Shown: positions 1-5,423 of the stretch, in pieces
How positions within the stretch are numbered: position 1 is the stretch's first letter
Layout: each line of letters begins with the position of its first letter
Source: Lachnospiraceae bacterium
GTDB taxonomy: Bacteria; Bacillota; Clostridia; Lachnospirales; Lachnospiraceae
DNA: 17,361 bases
Direction: 5' to 3'
Assembly: GCA_022798035.1 (NCBI GenBank)
Contig: JAAWLS010000011.1
Location: 1 to 17,361 of the forward strand
Translations under genes and position numbers: made by a program
The notes under the pieces: model-generated
Database searches by the model: none
What the model was told of the DNA's origin: nothing
Seen by the model: only the letters and a program-made list of their open reading frames with translations

Positions 1-1
1 C

Positions 2-43
2 ACGAATCCGGAAAAACATCTGGAGCAGATTATAAATTCATAA
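2..43 (+). CDS. Possible C-terminal fragment of an upstream gene
   Basis: Reading from base 2 gives 13 codons, TNPEKHLEQIINS, then TAA. The codons (gaa, ctg, gag, cag) fit the rest of the window and the peptide looks like an amphipathic helix, so this may be the tail of a gene entering from the left. The frame starting at base 1 is also open for 17 codons and stops at TAG 52-54, so the frame is not certain. No family can be named from so short a piece. Confidence 0.3.
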   Translation, partial: TNPEKHLEQIINS

Positions 44-116
44 AAATTTATTAGTTGTATGGATTTGGTCGTGAAACACATTCATGCGTTTGTCGTGCGT
101 GAGAGAGGAATAACGC

Positions 117-145
117 TTGACAGTTAAAAGAACATATTCTATAAT
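117..145 (+). promoter_or_regulatory. Consensus sigma-A promoter of the thiamine operon
   Basis: TTGACA at 117-122 and TATAAT at 140-145 are separated by exactly 17 bases, so both hexamers match the consensus perfectly. Transcription would start near 152 and run into the terminator-like hairpin at 164-220 before reaching thiS. A promoter this strong in front of a biosynthetic operon suggests that expression is held back downstream. Confidence 0.9.
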
Positions 146-163
146 ACTAAGCAGAGTGTGAGC

Positions 164-220
164 AAAGACCGCACGAAGGGGTACACCACCACGGGTGTAA
201 TTCCTTTGTGTGGTCTTTTT
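164..220 (+). terminator. Strong terminator-like hairpin in the thiS leader
   Basis: The left arm 164-187 pairs with 194-218 around the loop ACCACG (188-193), giving about 24 base pairs with one bulged A. The base is AAAGACC/GGTCTTT and it runs into five T residues (216-220), the classic form of an intrinsic terminator. Several pairs are G-T with the G on the left arm, which pair as G-U only in the + strand transcript; so the RNA acts on the + strand. It begins about a dozen bases after the predicted transcription start and would release an RNA of roughly 70 nt unless antitermination occurs. Confidence 0.85.
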
Positions 221-250
221 GCATTGCAGAGAACTGTTTTTCTGCGGTGC
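221..250 (+). promoter_or_regulatory. Second leader hairpin upstream of thiS
   Basis: Bases 221-230 (GCATTGCAGA) pair with 241-250 (TCTGCGGTGC) over ten base pairs, two of them G-U in the + transcript, around a ten-base loop. It abuts the T-tract of the first hairpin and ends 24 bases before the thiS Shine-Dalgarno. It may be an mRNA 5-prime stabiliser for read-through transcripts or part of a regulatory fold. Confidence 0.5.
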
Positions 251-285
251 AAAAATAATTATAAATGAACGATGGAGGTGAAACA

Positions 286-480
286 ATGATTATAAACGGT
301 GAGAAAAAGGAGATTCCACACCCGATATCTCTTTTGGAGTTTCTGCAGCAGGAAGGATTTCAAAAGGAGAGAATTGCCGTGGAGTTAAACGGAGAAATTC
401 TGCCCAAATCTGAGTATGACAGCACAGTGATTCAGGAAAAAGACAGACTGGAGATTGTGAGTTTTGTAGGAGGGGGCTGA
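286..480 (+). CDS. thiS: ThiS, sulfur carrier protein for thiazole synthesis
   Basis: A 64-residue ubiquitin-like sulfur carrier. The protein ends in VGGG; in this family the terminal Gly-Gly is adenylated by ThiF and converted to a thiocarboxylate that donates sulfur to the thiazole ring on ThiG. The N-terminal MIINGEKKEI beta strand, the central LLEFLQQEGF helix and the AVELNGEILPKSEY block are typical. I start it at ATG 286 because GGAGGTG (274-280) lies five bases upstream; an in-frame ATG at 265 has no such site and would add seven unusual residues. It is the first gene of the operon thiS-thiF-thiG-thiH-tenI. The length is normal for ThiS. Confidence 0.95.
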   Translation: MIINGEKKEIPHPISLLEFLQQEGFQKERIAVELNGEILPKSEYDSTVIQEKDRLEIVSFVGGG

Positions 481-493
481 CAGTAGAGAAAAG

Positions 494-620
494 AGAGAAT
501 GCTGCAGAAGAAAGTGAATTTTACGGAAAGAGCAGGTGACAAAGAGAATGCTGCAGGAGGAAGTGAATTTTACAGAAAGAACAGGTGACAGAGGAAAAGT
601 GAATGTTGCAGGAGGCAGTG
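494..620 (+). repeat. 49-bp degenerate tandem repeat between thiS and thiF
   Basis: Units at 494-542 and 543-591 match at 44 of 49 positions. A third, decayed unit from about 596 runs into the start of thiF. Each unit carries GCAGGAGG- or GCAGAAGA-type sequence followed by GTGAATTTTAC(A/G)GAAAG. The third copy holds the working AGGAGG (610-615) and the ATG at 622. In translation, units 1 and 2 would give VNFTERAG and VNFTERTG against the real thiF start MTERTVS. The array therefore looks like duplicated copies of the thiF translation-initiation region. A mini-ORF starting at ATG 548 ends in a TGA (623-625) that overlaps the thiF start codon. Confidence 0.8.
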
Positions 621-621
621 A

Positions 622-1266
622 ATGACAGAGAGAACAGTCAGCAGAGAACAGCTGAAACAGGCGTTACTGGAGCGGTATACATTGGAAATGTATGAGCGTA
701 TTTCCAATGGTTCTGCGGCAGTGGCCGGACTTGGAGGGCTGGGCTCTCACATTGCTCTTATGCTGACAAGAGCAGGGATAGGAGAGCTCGTTTTGGTGGA
801 TTTTGACAGAGTGGAACTGACAAATTTAAACCGGCAGGCCTACAATATTTCTCATCTGGGACAGCCGAAAACGAAAGCGCTGGAAAAGATTTTGAGAGAA
901 ATCAATCCGTATTTGAATGTAAAAGTGAGAAATGAGTATGTGACAGAGGAAAAAATAGAAGGGATGTTTCGAGACTGCCGGATTCTCTGTGAAGCCTTTG
1001 ACAAACCAGAGGAAAAAGCAATGCTGGTAAATACAGTGCTGGAGCGATGTCCGGAGACAGTGGTTGTCTCTGGCGTTGGGATGGCTGGCTGCGGCTCAGC
1101 AAATACCATTGAGACGAAATGGAAAATGAAACGATTGTATCTCTGCGGGGATGGAGAGACAGAGCTGGACCATGAGACCTGTCTCATGTCTTCCAGAGTG
1201 ATGGTGTGTGCGGCGCATCAGGCCAATATGGTGCTGCGGCTGCTGCTGGGAGAGGCAGAGCCTTAA
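622..1266 (+). CDS. thiF: ThiF (short form), ThiS adenylyltransferase
   Basis: This 214-residue E1-like enzyme uses ATP to adenylate the C-terminal glycine of ThiS so that sulfur can be transferred to it. The nucleotide-binding Rossmann motif GLGGLGS is at residues 36-42, followed by the LVDFDRVELTNLNRQ block (58-72) that contacts ATP and Mg in this superfamily, and a C-terminal AAHQANMVLRLLLG helix. The protein is shorter than E. coli ThiF and lacks an obvious pair of CxxC zinc motifs, which fits the short clostridial ThiF family. AGGAGG at 610-615 lies six bases before ATG 622. It is cotranscribed with thiS across a gap filled by tandem repeats that include its own start region. Confidence 0.92.
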   Translation: MTERTVSREQLKQALLERYTLEMYERISNGSAAVAGLGGLGSHIALMLTRAGIGELVLVDFDRVELTNLNRQAYNISHLGQPKTKALEKILREINPYLNVKVRNEYVTEEKIEGMFRDCRILCEAFDKPEEKAMLVNTVLERCPETVVVSGVGMAGCGSANTIETKWKMKRLYLCGDGETELDHETCLMSSRVMVCAAHQANMVLRLLLGEAEP

Positions 1267-1276
1267 GTAAGATGCC

Positions 1277-1377
1277 GACAGGATTTTTGACTGTGAAAGA
1301 ATTCTGCCGTGTTGTAGATAGGGTGCTGGCAGAAATTTTGCTTGTGAAAGCGTTCTGCCGTGTGTGAAAAAGCAGAA
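1277..1377 (+). repeat. 51-bp imperfect tandem repeat between thiF and thiG
   Basis: With an offset of 51, bases 1277-1312 match 1328-1363 at 29 of 36 positions; the best preserved block is TGTGAAAG..TTCTGCCGTGT. Because 51 is a multiple of three, a 31-codon reading frame from ATG 1272 to TGA 1367 spans both units and repeats the residues VKEFCRV / VKAFCRV. It has no good ribosome binding site. Its start, MPTGFL, resembles the LTGFL near the thiG C-terminus, and 14 bases (GACAGGATTTTTGA, 1277-1290) recur at the 3-prime end of thiG (about 2143-2156). Confidence 0.65.
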
Positions 1378-1394
1378 AGAAAAGGGTGGAAAGA

Positions 1395-2168
1395 GTGAAA
1401 GAAGATAAATTGGTACTGGGCGGACAGGAGTTTAATTCAAGATTTATTCTGGGTTCTGGAAAATATAATGTGGGGCTGATAAAGGCGGCTATAGAGCAGG
1501 CTGGAGCGGAAATCATTACGCTGGCAGTGCGCCGGGCCAATTCCGGCGGAGAGGGAAATATTCTGGATTTTATCCCGGAAGGCATCACGCTGCTTCCCAA
1601 TACTTCCGGTGCAAGAAATGCCGAAGAGGCGGTGAGGATTGCAAAATTATCCAGAGAACTGGGATGCGGAAATTTTGTGAAAGTGGAGATTATGAGGGAT
1701 TCCAAATATTTACTACCGGACAACCCGGAAACAGTAAAAGCCACAGAACAGCTGGTGAGAGAGGGATTTACTGTGCTTCCCTATATGTACCCGGATTTGA
1801 ATACAGCCAGGGATTTATGCCAGGCGGGAGCAGCGGCAGTGATGCCTCTTGCCGCCCCTATTGGCTCCAACAAGGGACTGGCTGCCAGAGAATTTATCCA
1901 GATATTGATTGATGAGATTGATTTGCCCATTATTGTGGATGCAGGAATCGGAAGGCCCTCTCAGGCGTGTGAGGCGATGGAGATGGGGGCGGCGGCGGTG
2001 ATGGCCAACACAGCCATTGCCACGGCAGGAGATATTCCAAAGATGGCGCTGGCTTTTCGGAAAGCCGTTGAGGCTGGGAGAGAGGCGTATTTATCCGGTT
2101 TGGGCAGAGTACGTGAAAGCGGAGGAGAAGCCTCCTCCCCGCTGACAGGATTTTTGAGTGAACTTTGA
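1395..2168 (+). CDS. thiG: ThiG, thiazole synthase
   Basis: ThiG condenses 1-deoxy-D-xylulose 5-phosphate, dehydroglycine and ThiS-thiocarboxylate into the thiazole phosphate moiety. The TIM-barrel landmarks are clear: FILGSGKY (17-24), [19 protein letters not shown] (65-83), the VKVE segment with the Schiff-base lysine K96, LPYMYPDL (128-135), [12 protein letters not shown] (150-161) and [14 protein letters not shown] (178-191). The likely start is GTG 1395, five bases after AGGGTGG (1383-1389), giving 257 residues; an upstream in-frame GTG at 1386 overlaps that ribosome binding site. The partner enzymes ThiF, ThiS and ThiH are encoded alongside. I see no truncation. Confidence 0.95.
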   Translation: MKEDKLVLGGQEFNSRFILGSGKYNVGLIKAAIEQAGAEIITLAVRRANSGGEGNILDFIPEGITLLPNTSGARNAEEAVRIAKLSRELGCGNFVKVEIMRDSKYLLPDNPETVKATEQLVREGFTVLPYMYPDLNTARDLCQAGAAAVMPLAAPIGSNKGLAAREFIQILIDEIDLPIIVDAGIGRPSQACEAMEMGAAAVMANTAIATAGDIPKMALAFRKAVEAGREAYLSGLGRVRESGGEASSPLTGFLSEL

Positions 2169-2205
2169 CATTTTCTAAGACTTAAGGAGGAAGCGTAGAG
2201 ATTTG

Positions 2206-2295
2206 CCGGAAAATATGCGGCTTTGCGGCATAAATCCGGTATGGGAAGCCCATAAATCAATGCTTTTCCCCAAAATGAAGAATGGCTGGAGCCAT
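2206..2295 (+). promoter_or_regulatory. Three small hairpins in the thiG-thiH gap
   Basis: Three consecutive dyads fill the gap. TATGC (2214-2218) pairs with GCATA (2228-2232), flanked by complementary CCGG blocks at 2206-2209 and 2236-2239. TATGGG (2240-2245) pairs with CCCATA (2249-2254) around a three-base loop. ATGGC (2282-2286) pairs with GCCAT (2291-2295) around a four-base loop. None is followed by a T-tract. An AAGGAGG at about 2184-2190 precedes them with no convincing gene. They could set mRNA stability or the relative expression of thiH. Confidence 0.45.
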
Positions 2296-2321
2296 GCCAA
2301 GAGGACAGAATGGAGGAGATT

Positions 2322-3515
2322 ATGGAGAGAAATCAGCAGAGGGAAGTCAATCACATGGAATATCTGGAAGGGATGGAGCAGATTTCTTCTGATATTCTAA
2401 AACAGGTGACGACTGCAAGGGAGAAATACAGGCCCCAGGATTATACCAAGGAGGATGTGAGGCGGGCATTACAGGCAGAGAATAAGAGCGCTGTAGATTT
2501 TGCCGCTTTGCTGTCTCCGGCGGCGGAGCCTTTTTTGGAGGAGATGGCGGGGCAGGCAAAGAAAGAGACAGAGAAACATTTTGGAAATGCCGTCTATCTG
2601 TTTACCCCAATTTACATTTCAAATTACTGCGAGAACCACTGTGTCTACTGTGGTTTTAACTGCCATAACCAGATTCACAGAATGAGATTGAATCAACAGG
2701 AAATTGAGAAAGAAATGGAAGCAATTGCCAGGACAGGACTGGAGGAGATTTTGATTTTGACAGGGGAGAGCAGAGCCCAGTCTGATGTGGAATATATCGG
2801 AGAGGCCTGTAAAGCTGCCCGGAAATATTTCAGAATGGTGGGAATTGAAGTCTATCCCATGAACTCAGAGGATTACCGGTATCTAAGGGACTGCGGGGCA
2901 GATTATGTGACGGTTTTTCAGGAGACTTATGATGCGGACAAGTACGAGACACTGCATCTGGCAGGGCATAAACGCATTTTTCCTTATCGTTTTCATGCCC
3001 AGGAAAGGGCCCTGCTGGGAGGAATGCGGGGTGTGGCGTTTGGGGCCTTGCTTGGCCTTGCAGATTTTCGAAAAGATGCTTTTGCCACAGGGCTCCATGC
3101 TTTTTATATTCAGCGGAAATATCCCTATGCAGAGATTTCTTTTTCCTGTCCAAGACTTCGCCCCATTGCTCCGGAGGGAGAGGAAATCAGCGGAACAGCC
3201 GCATGGACAGCAGAGAAAAAGGTTAGTGAGCGTCAGCTTCTGCAGATTATGTGCGCTTATCGCCTGTTTCTGCCTTTTGCCGGAATGACAATTTCCACAA
3301 GAGAGCGGGCTGGGTTCCGGGACCATGTAATCGGAATGACGGCCACCAAAATCTCAGCAGGCGTCAGCACAGGAATCGGCAGTCATTCTAAGGAAACGGA
3401 GAAACAGGGAGACAGTCAGTTTGAGATTGCAGACAATCGAAATGTGGCGGAAGTGATTTCTGCCATGAAGAAGCAGGGGCTGCAGCCTGTGATGAACGAT
3501 TATGTGTACGTTTAA
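2322..3515 (+). CDS. thiH: ThiH, tyrosine lyase (2-iminoacetate synthase)
   Basis: A radical SAM enzyme of 397 residues that cleaves tyrosine to dehydroglycine (2-iminoacetate) and p-cresol, supplying the glycine-like unit to ThiG. The 4Fe-4S ligands are C103, C107 and C110 in YCENHCVYCGF. Downstream are the LTGESR segment, VGIEVYPMN, DYVTVFQETYD, YPYAEISFSCPRLRP, and the C-terminal ISTRERAGFRD..GVSTGIGSHS region typical of ThiH. ATG 2322 is preferred since GGAGG (2312-2316) sits five bases upstream; ATG 2310 overlaps that site and ATG 2355 is a further option. The cluster needs anaerobic or protected conditions, in keeping with an anaerobe that uses ThiH rather than the glycine oxidase ThiO. 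Confidence 0.95.
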   Translation: MERNQQREVNHMEYLEGMEQISSDILKQVTTAREKYRPQDYTKEDVRRALQAENKSAVDFAALLSPAAEPFLEEMAGQAKKETEKHFGNAVYLFTPIYISNYCENHCVYCGFNCHNQIHRMRLNQQEIEKEMEAIARTGLEEILILTGESRAQSDVEYIGEACKAARKYFRMVGIEVYPMNSEDYRYLRDCGADYVTVFQETYDADKYETLHLAGHKRIFPYRFHAQERALLGGMRGVAFGALLGLADFRKDAFATGLHAFYIQRKYPYAEISFSCPRLRPIAPEGEEISGTAAWTAEKKVSERQLLQIMCAYRLFLPFAGMTISTRERAGFRDHVIGMTATKISAGVSTGIGSHSKETEKQGDSQFEIADNRNVAEVISAMKKQGLQPVMNDYVYV

Positions 3516-4131
3516 AAGGGCTGCGGTCTCTAACTGGGAGCTGTATCGGAGCTTTCACGAAAGTGGCAGCAGAGAAGAGTACATAGAATATCTGGCGAAA
3601 ATAAAATCGGACTTACTGATTGTCAGAGAAAAGGAGATGGGGGAGGAGGAATATCTGAAATTCTTTTTGGCGCTCTGGGAGAGATGCGGCCGCAGTCAAA
3701 AAAACAGAGAGGGAAGCCTAATCATTCCACACAGGTATCTTTCGGCGGTTTATCAGACAGGATGTTCCTGCGTTCATCTGCCTCTGTCCTGGTTTAGGAC
3801 ATACCGCGAAGCAGAAAAATTGGTTGGAATAGAGACAATCGGCGTCTCAGTCCATTCGGTGAAAGAGGCGGAGGAGGCGGAAAAATTAGGTGCCTCTTAT
3901 CTGACGGCGGGGCATGTCTTTGCCACAGACTGTAAAAGAGGACTTCCTCCCAGAGGATTGGAATTTCTGGAAGAAATCTGTAATAGTGTGACGGTACCGG
4001 TGTATGCTATCGGGGGAATTCATCCGGGGAATCTATGGAAGATAAAAGAGACTAAGGCAGCAGGGGCCTGTATGATGTCGGAGTATATGAAAAGGGAATG
4101 TCTGCCTGTTTTTCCCTTTACTTTTCTATAA
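3502..4131 (+). CDS. tenI: TenI-like thiazole tautomerase (ThiE superfamily)
   Basis: A 209-residue TIM-barrel protein of the ThiE/TenI superfamily, overlapping the thiH end by 14 bases and so probably translationally coupled. The stretch GVSVHSVKEAEEAEKLGA (114-131) followed by GHVFATDCKRGLPPRG (137-152) is close to what I recall of Bacillus TenI, where the histidine of GHVF is catalytic in aromatising the thiazole product of ThiG; here it is H138. Thiamine phosphate synthases usually have GPVF..T.TK at this place, so TenI activity is more likely than ThiE, and position at the end of a thiazole operon agrees. VPVYAIGGI (165-173) forms the phosphate-binding end. Databases may label it thiE; the functional choice is inferred from H138 and context. 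Confidence 0.8.
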   Translation: MCTFKRAAVSNWELYRSFHESGSREEYIEYLAKIKSDLLIVREKEMGEEEYLKFFLALWERCGRSQKNREGSLIIPHRYLSAVYQTGCSCVHLPLSWFRTYREAEKLVGIETIGVSVHSVKEAEEAEKLGASYLTAGHVFATDCKRGLPPRGLEFLEEICNSVTVPVYAIGGIHPGNLWKIKETKAAGACMMSEYMKRECLPVFPFTFL

Positions 4132-4229
4132 AAATTGCTTTGTACATAAAATGGAACAGCGTATATGCTAAAGGACAGTTCTCTTTTGCTTAGGTGATGC
4201 TTTTTTATATTTTTTGTGGAATAGAATTG

Positions 4230-4258
4230 TTGACAATGCGCATAATGCGTATTATAAT
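4230..4258 (+). promoter_or_regulatory. hicAB promoter with palindromic operator in the spacer
   Basis: TTGACA (4230-4235) and TATAAT (4253-4258) are perfect hexamers with a 17-base spacer. The spacer is almost entirely an imperfect palindrome centred on A4244: CGCAT-A-ATGCG (4239-4249), extended to 4235-4253 with one mismatch. A protein dimer bound there would cover both promoter elements. HicB antitoxins are known to repress their own promoters, and HicB here has a C-terminal segment of the DNA-binding type, so this is the likely operator. Confidence 0.85.
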
Positions 4259-4288
4259 ATATTTAAATTAACAGAAAGGAGAGATGCC

Positions 4289-4300
4289 ATGAATGAATAA
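4289..4300 (+). other. Three-codon leader minicistron before hicA
   Basis: AAAGGAG (4276-4282) is followed six bases later by ATG AAT GAA TAA. The TAA overlaps the next Shine-Dalgarno (AGGAGG, 4300-4305), which serves hicA at ATG 4312. Ribosomes ending on this minicistron would sit on the hicA initiation region, which could either couple or dampen toxin translation. Whether it is translated is inferred only from spacing. Confidence 0.4.
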
Positions 4301-4311
4301 GGAGGTATTGG

Positions 4312-4491
4312 ATGAGATTTAGGGAAATTGAAAGTATGATATTAGAAAACGGATGGTATCAAGTAAAGCAAAAAGGTTCACACCACCAATACAAACACCC
4401 GACTAAGTCTGGAAAAGTTACAATTCCAGAACATGGAGGGGATTTGAATCCTGATACAGTGAAATCAATTATGAAACAAGCGGGGCTTTAA
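4312..4491 (+). CDS. hicA: HicA mRNA interferase toxin
   Basis: A 59-residue protein of the HicA family: a small double-stranded-RNA-binding-like fold that cleaves mRNA independently of the ribosome. The family motif KGSHHQYKHP (21-30) is present with the candidate catalytic histidine H24, and the VTIPEHGGDLNPDTVKSIMKQAGL C-terminus (36-59) matches the usual pattern of strand, linker and final helix. It starts at ATG 4312 after AGGAGG (4300-4305). hicB follows after 40 bases, in the common toxin-first order. The gene is more A+T-rich than the flanking thi and glycosyltransferase genes, as expected for a mobile toxin-antitoxin cassette. Confidence 0.93.
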   Translation: MRFREIESMILENGWYQVKQKGSHHQYKHPTKSGKVTIPEHGGDLNPDTVKSIMKQAGL

Positions 4492-4531
4492 GCCTCATTT
4501 GCTCAATTTATATAAATGGAGGTGCATATTA

Positions 4532-4933
4532 TTGAAATTAATTTATCCGGCTGTATTTAAGCCTTTTACGGATAAAAGCGGAGGATATGTGGTAGAATTT
4601 CCGGATTTGCCCGGTTGTGTAACAGAGGGAAAAGATTTGGAACAGGCTATTGAAATGGGGATTGATGCAGCCAGTGGCTGGATATTAGGAGAACTTGAAG
4701 ATGGAGAGAAAATTCCAGTGGCCTCTGACTATTCAGAAATAACTGTTGAAAAAGGGTGTATGGTAAATATGCTATTATTAGACATTGATGCTTATGAAGA
4801 AAAATATGGTGAAAAGGCTGTGAGGAAAAACCTTACTATTCCTGCATGGCTGAATACTTTTGCTGAAAAAAATAATATCAATTTTTCTAAACTTTTACAA
4901 GAAACCTTATTCTCAATGGCGCAGGCGAAGTAA
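4532..4933 (+). CDS. hicB: HicB antitoxin, TTG start
   Basis: A 133-residue antitoxin that binds and neutralises HicA and represses the hicAB promoter. The N-terminal partial RNase H-like domain is plain: YPAVFKPF..GGYVVEFPDLPGCVTEG (5-33) followed by the helix DLEQAIEMGIDAASGWI. The C-terminal KNLTIPAWLNTFAEKNNINFSKLLQETL (99-126) resembles the ribbon-helix-helix-like DNA-binding tail found in many HicB proteins. TTG 4532 is chosen since GGAGGTG (4518-4524) is seven bases upstream and the sequence then begins like family members (LKLIYPA). An ATG at 4499 in frame would add eleven unrelated residues and has no good ribosome binding site. Confidence 0.92.
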   Translation: MKLIYPAVFKPFTDKSGGYVVEFPDLPGCVTEGKDLEQAIEMGIDAASGWILGELEDGEKIPVASDYSEITVEKGCMVNMLLLDIDAYEEKYGEKAVRKNLTIPAWLNTFAEKNNINFSKLLQETLFSMAQAK

Positions 4934-4970
4934 ATACAGGGGGCTGTCGGTTAATAGATGGTTATTGAAC

Positions 4971-5007
4971 AGGGAGGCATGTGATTCGCCGAATCACATG
5001 CCTCCTT
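4971..5007. repeat. Perfect inverted repeat, terminator or REP-like element
   Basis: GGAGGCATGTGATTC (4973-4987) is exactly complementary to 4991-5005 around the three-base loop GCC; one G-T and one A-T pair extend it to 4971/5007. Only two T residues follow on the + strand, so it is a poor intrinsic terminator by sequence, though it may still end the hicAB transcript. The perfect arms suggest selection or a repeated palindromic element. Confidence 0.7.
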
Positions 5008-5019
5008 GTAAAGTTTCAT

Positions 5020-5202
5020 TCAAGGGTAATGTTTTGTTTGATATCCAGTTATAAGACTCTCTTTGGGGAATTCCTTGATGCCAGGATAATTTCCACTATC
5101 ATTGACAGCAGATGCAGGCAGGATTTCATCCTTACAACTTTGTAAGGTAATTGTAAGGGAAAGACAATGCAGAGTTAAGAAAAATACGGTAACATTTTGG
5201 TA
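5020..5202 (-). pseudogene. Possible relic of a small gene
   Basis: On the minus strand, 60 codons are open from 5202 to the TGA at 5020-5022. The last part reads SAVNDSGNYPGIKEFP then KESLITGYQTKHYP, which has the composition of real protein rather than random translation. There is no ATG, GTG or TTG start and no ribosome binding site, and a stop lies immediately upstream (5203-5205). The perfect inverted repeat at 4971-5007 is 13 bases past its end. I do not recognise the family. It could be a decayed gene, the 3-prime part of a lost mobile repeat, or chance. Confidence 0.35.
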
Positions 5203-5307
5203 TCAAAAAGATATCCGGGTAAAATTTTTCTTTTCATAGGGCGGCAGATAGAATTGTTTTTGCCTGCAAAGTCGGCCTGTGTATTGCCGCAGGAATGTCA
5301 GAATTTC

Positions 5308-5357
5308 ATTCTTAAAAAAATATTAAGAATATTTATGAAGAAAAATCAAGAATATTT
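5308..5357 (+). promoter_or_regulatory. Dyad and direct repeat upstream of the glycosyltransferase gene
   Basis: ATTCTTAA (5308-5315) is complementary to TTAAGAAT (5323-5330). AAGAATATTT occurs at 5325-5334 and again at 5348-5357, a spacing of 23 bases or about two helical turns. It lies 67-116 bases before the start codon, where an operator would be expected. The region is A+T-rich, so chance repetition cannot be excluded. Confidence 0.35.
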
Positions 5358-5423
5358 TCGTTAAATAAAATATACACCTGCATAAGAAAAAGAAGAGACA
5401 AAAGCAGTAGGAGAGGAAACGTT

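Larger units (their letters stand above)
4934..5423. other. 490-bp gap: inverted repeat, possible gene relic, direct repeats
   Basis: No confident gene lies here. The gap holds a 15-17 bp inverted repeat (4971-5007), a start-less minus-strand open frame with protein-like composition (5020-5202), an 11-bp-spaced direct repeat TTGTAAGG (5140-5147 and 5151-5158), and an A+T-rich stretch (5300-5400) with a dyad and a ten-base direct repeat before the glycosyltransferase gene. I could not find a convincing -35/-10 pair for that gene. Confidence 0.6.

Noticed and set aside
100..285. TPP riboswitch upstream of thiS
   Set aside because: The conserved CTGAGA and ACCTGATC-type cores are absent; the leader is instead two simple hairpins.
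494..620. CRISPR-like array between thiS and thiF
   Set aside because: The units are contiguous, degenerate and lack unique spacers; this is an ordinary tandem duplication.
2203..2400. 65-codon frame with TTG start after AAGGAGG between thiG and thiH
   Set aside because: It overlaps the thiH start, is rich in tryptophan and arginine in a way typical of out-of-frame reading, and the ribosome binding site is too far from the TTG.
2883..3326. Minus-strand 147-codon frame inside thiH
   Set aside because: It is the shadow of a confident ThiH coding sequence, with cysteine- and serine-rich random-like composition.
4132..4216. Terminator for the thi operon at the T-tract near 4200
   Set aside because: A good T-run is present (TTTTTTATATTTTTT) but I could not build a stem without several mismatches, so I did not call it.
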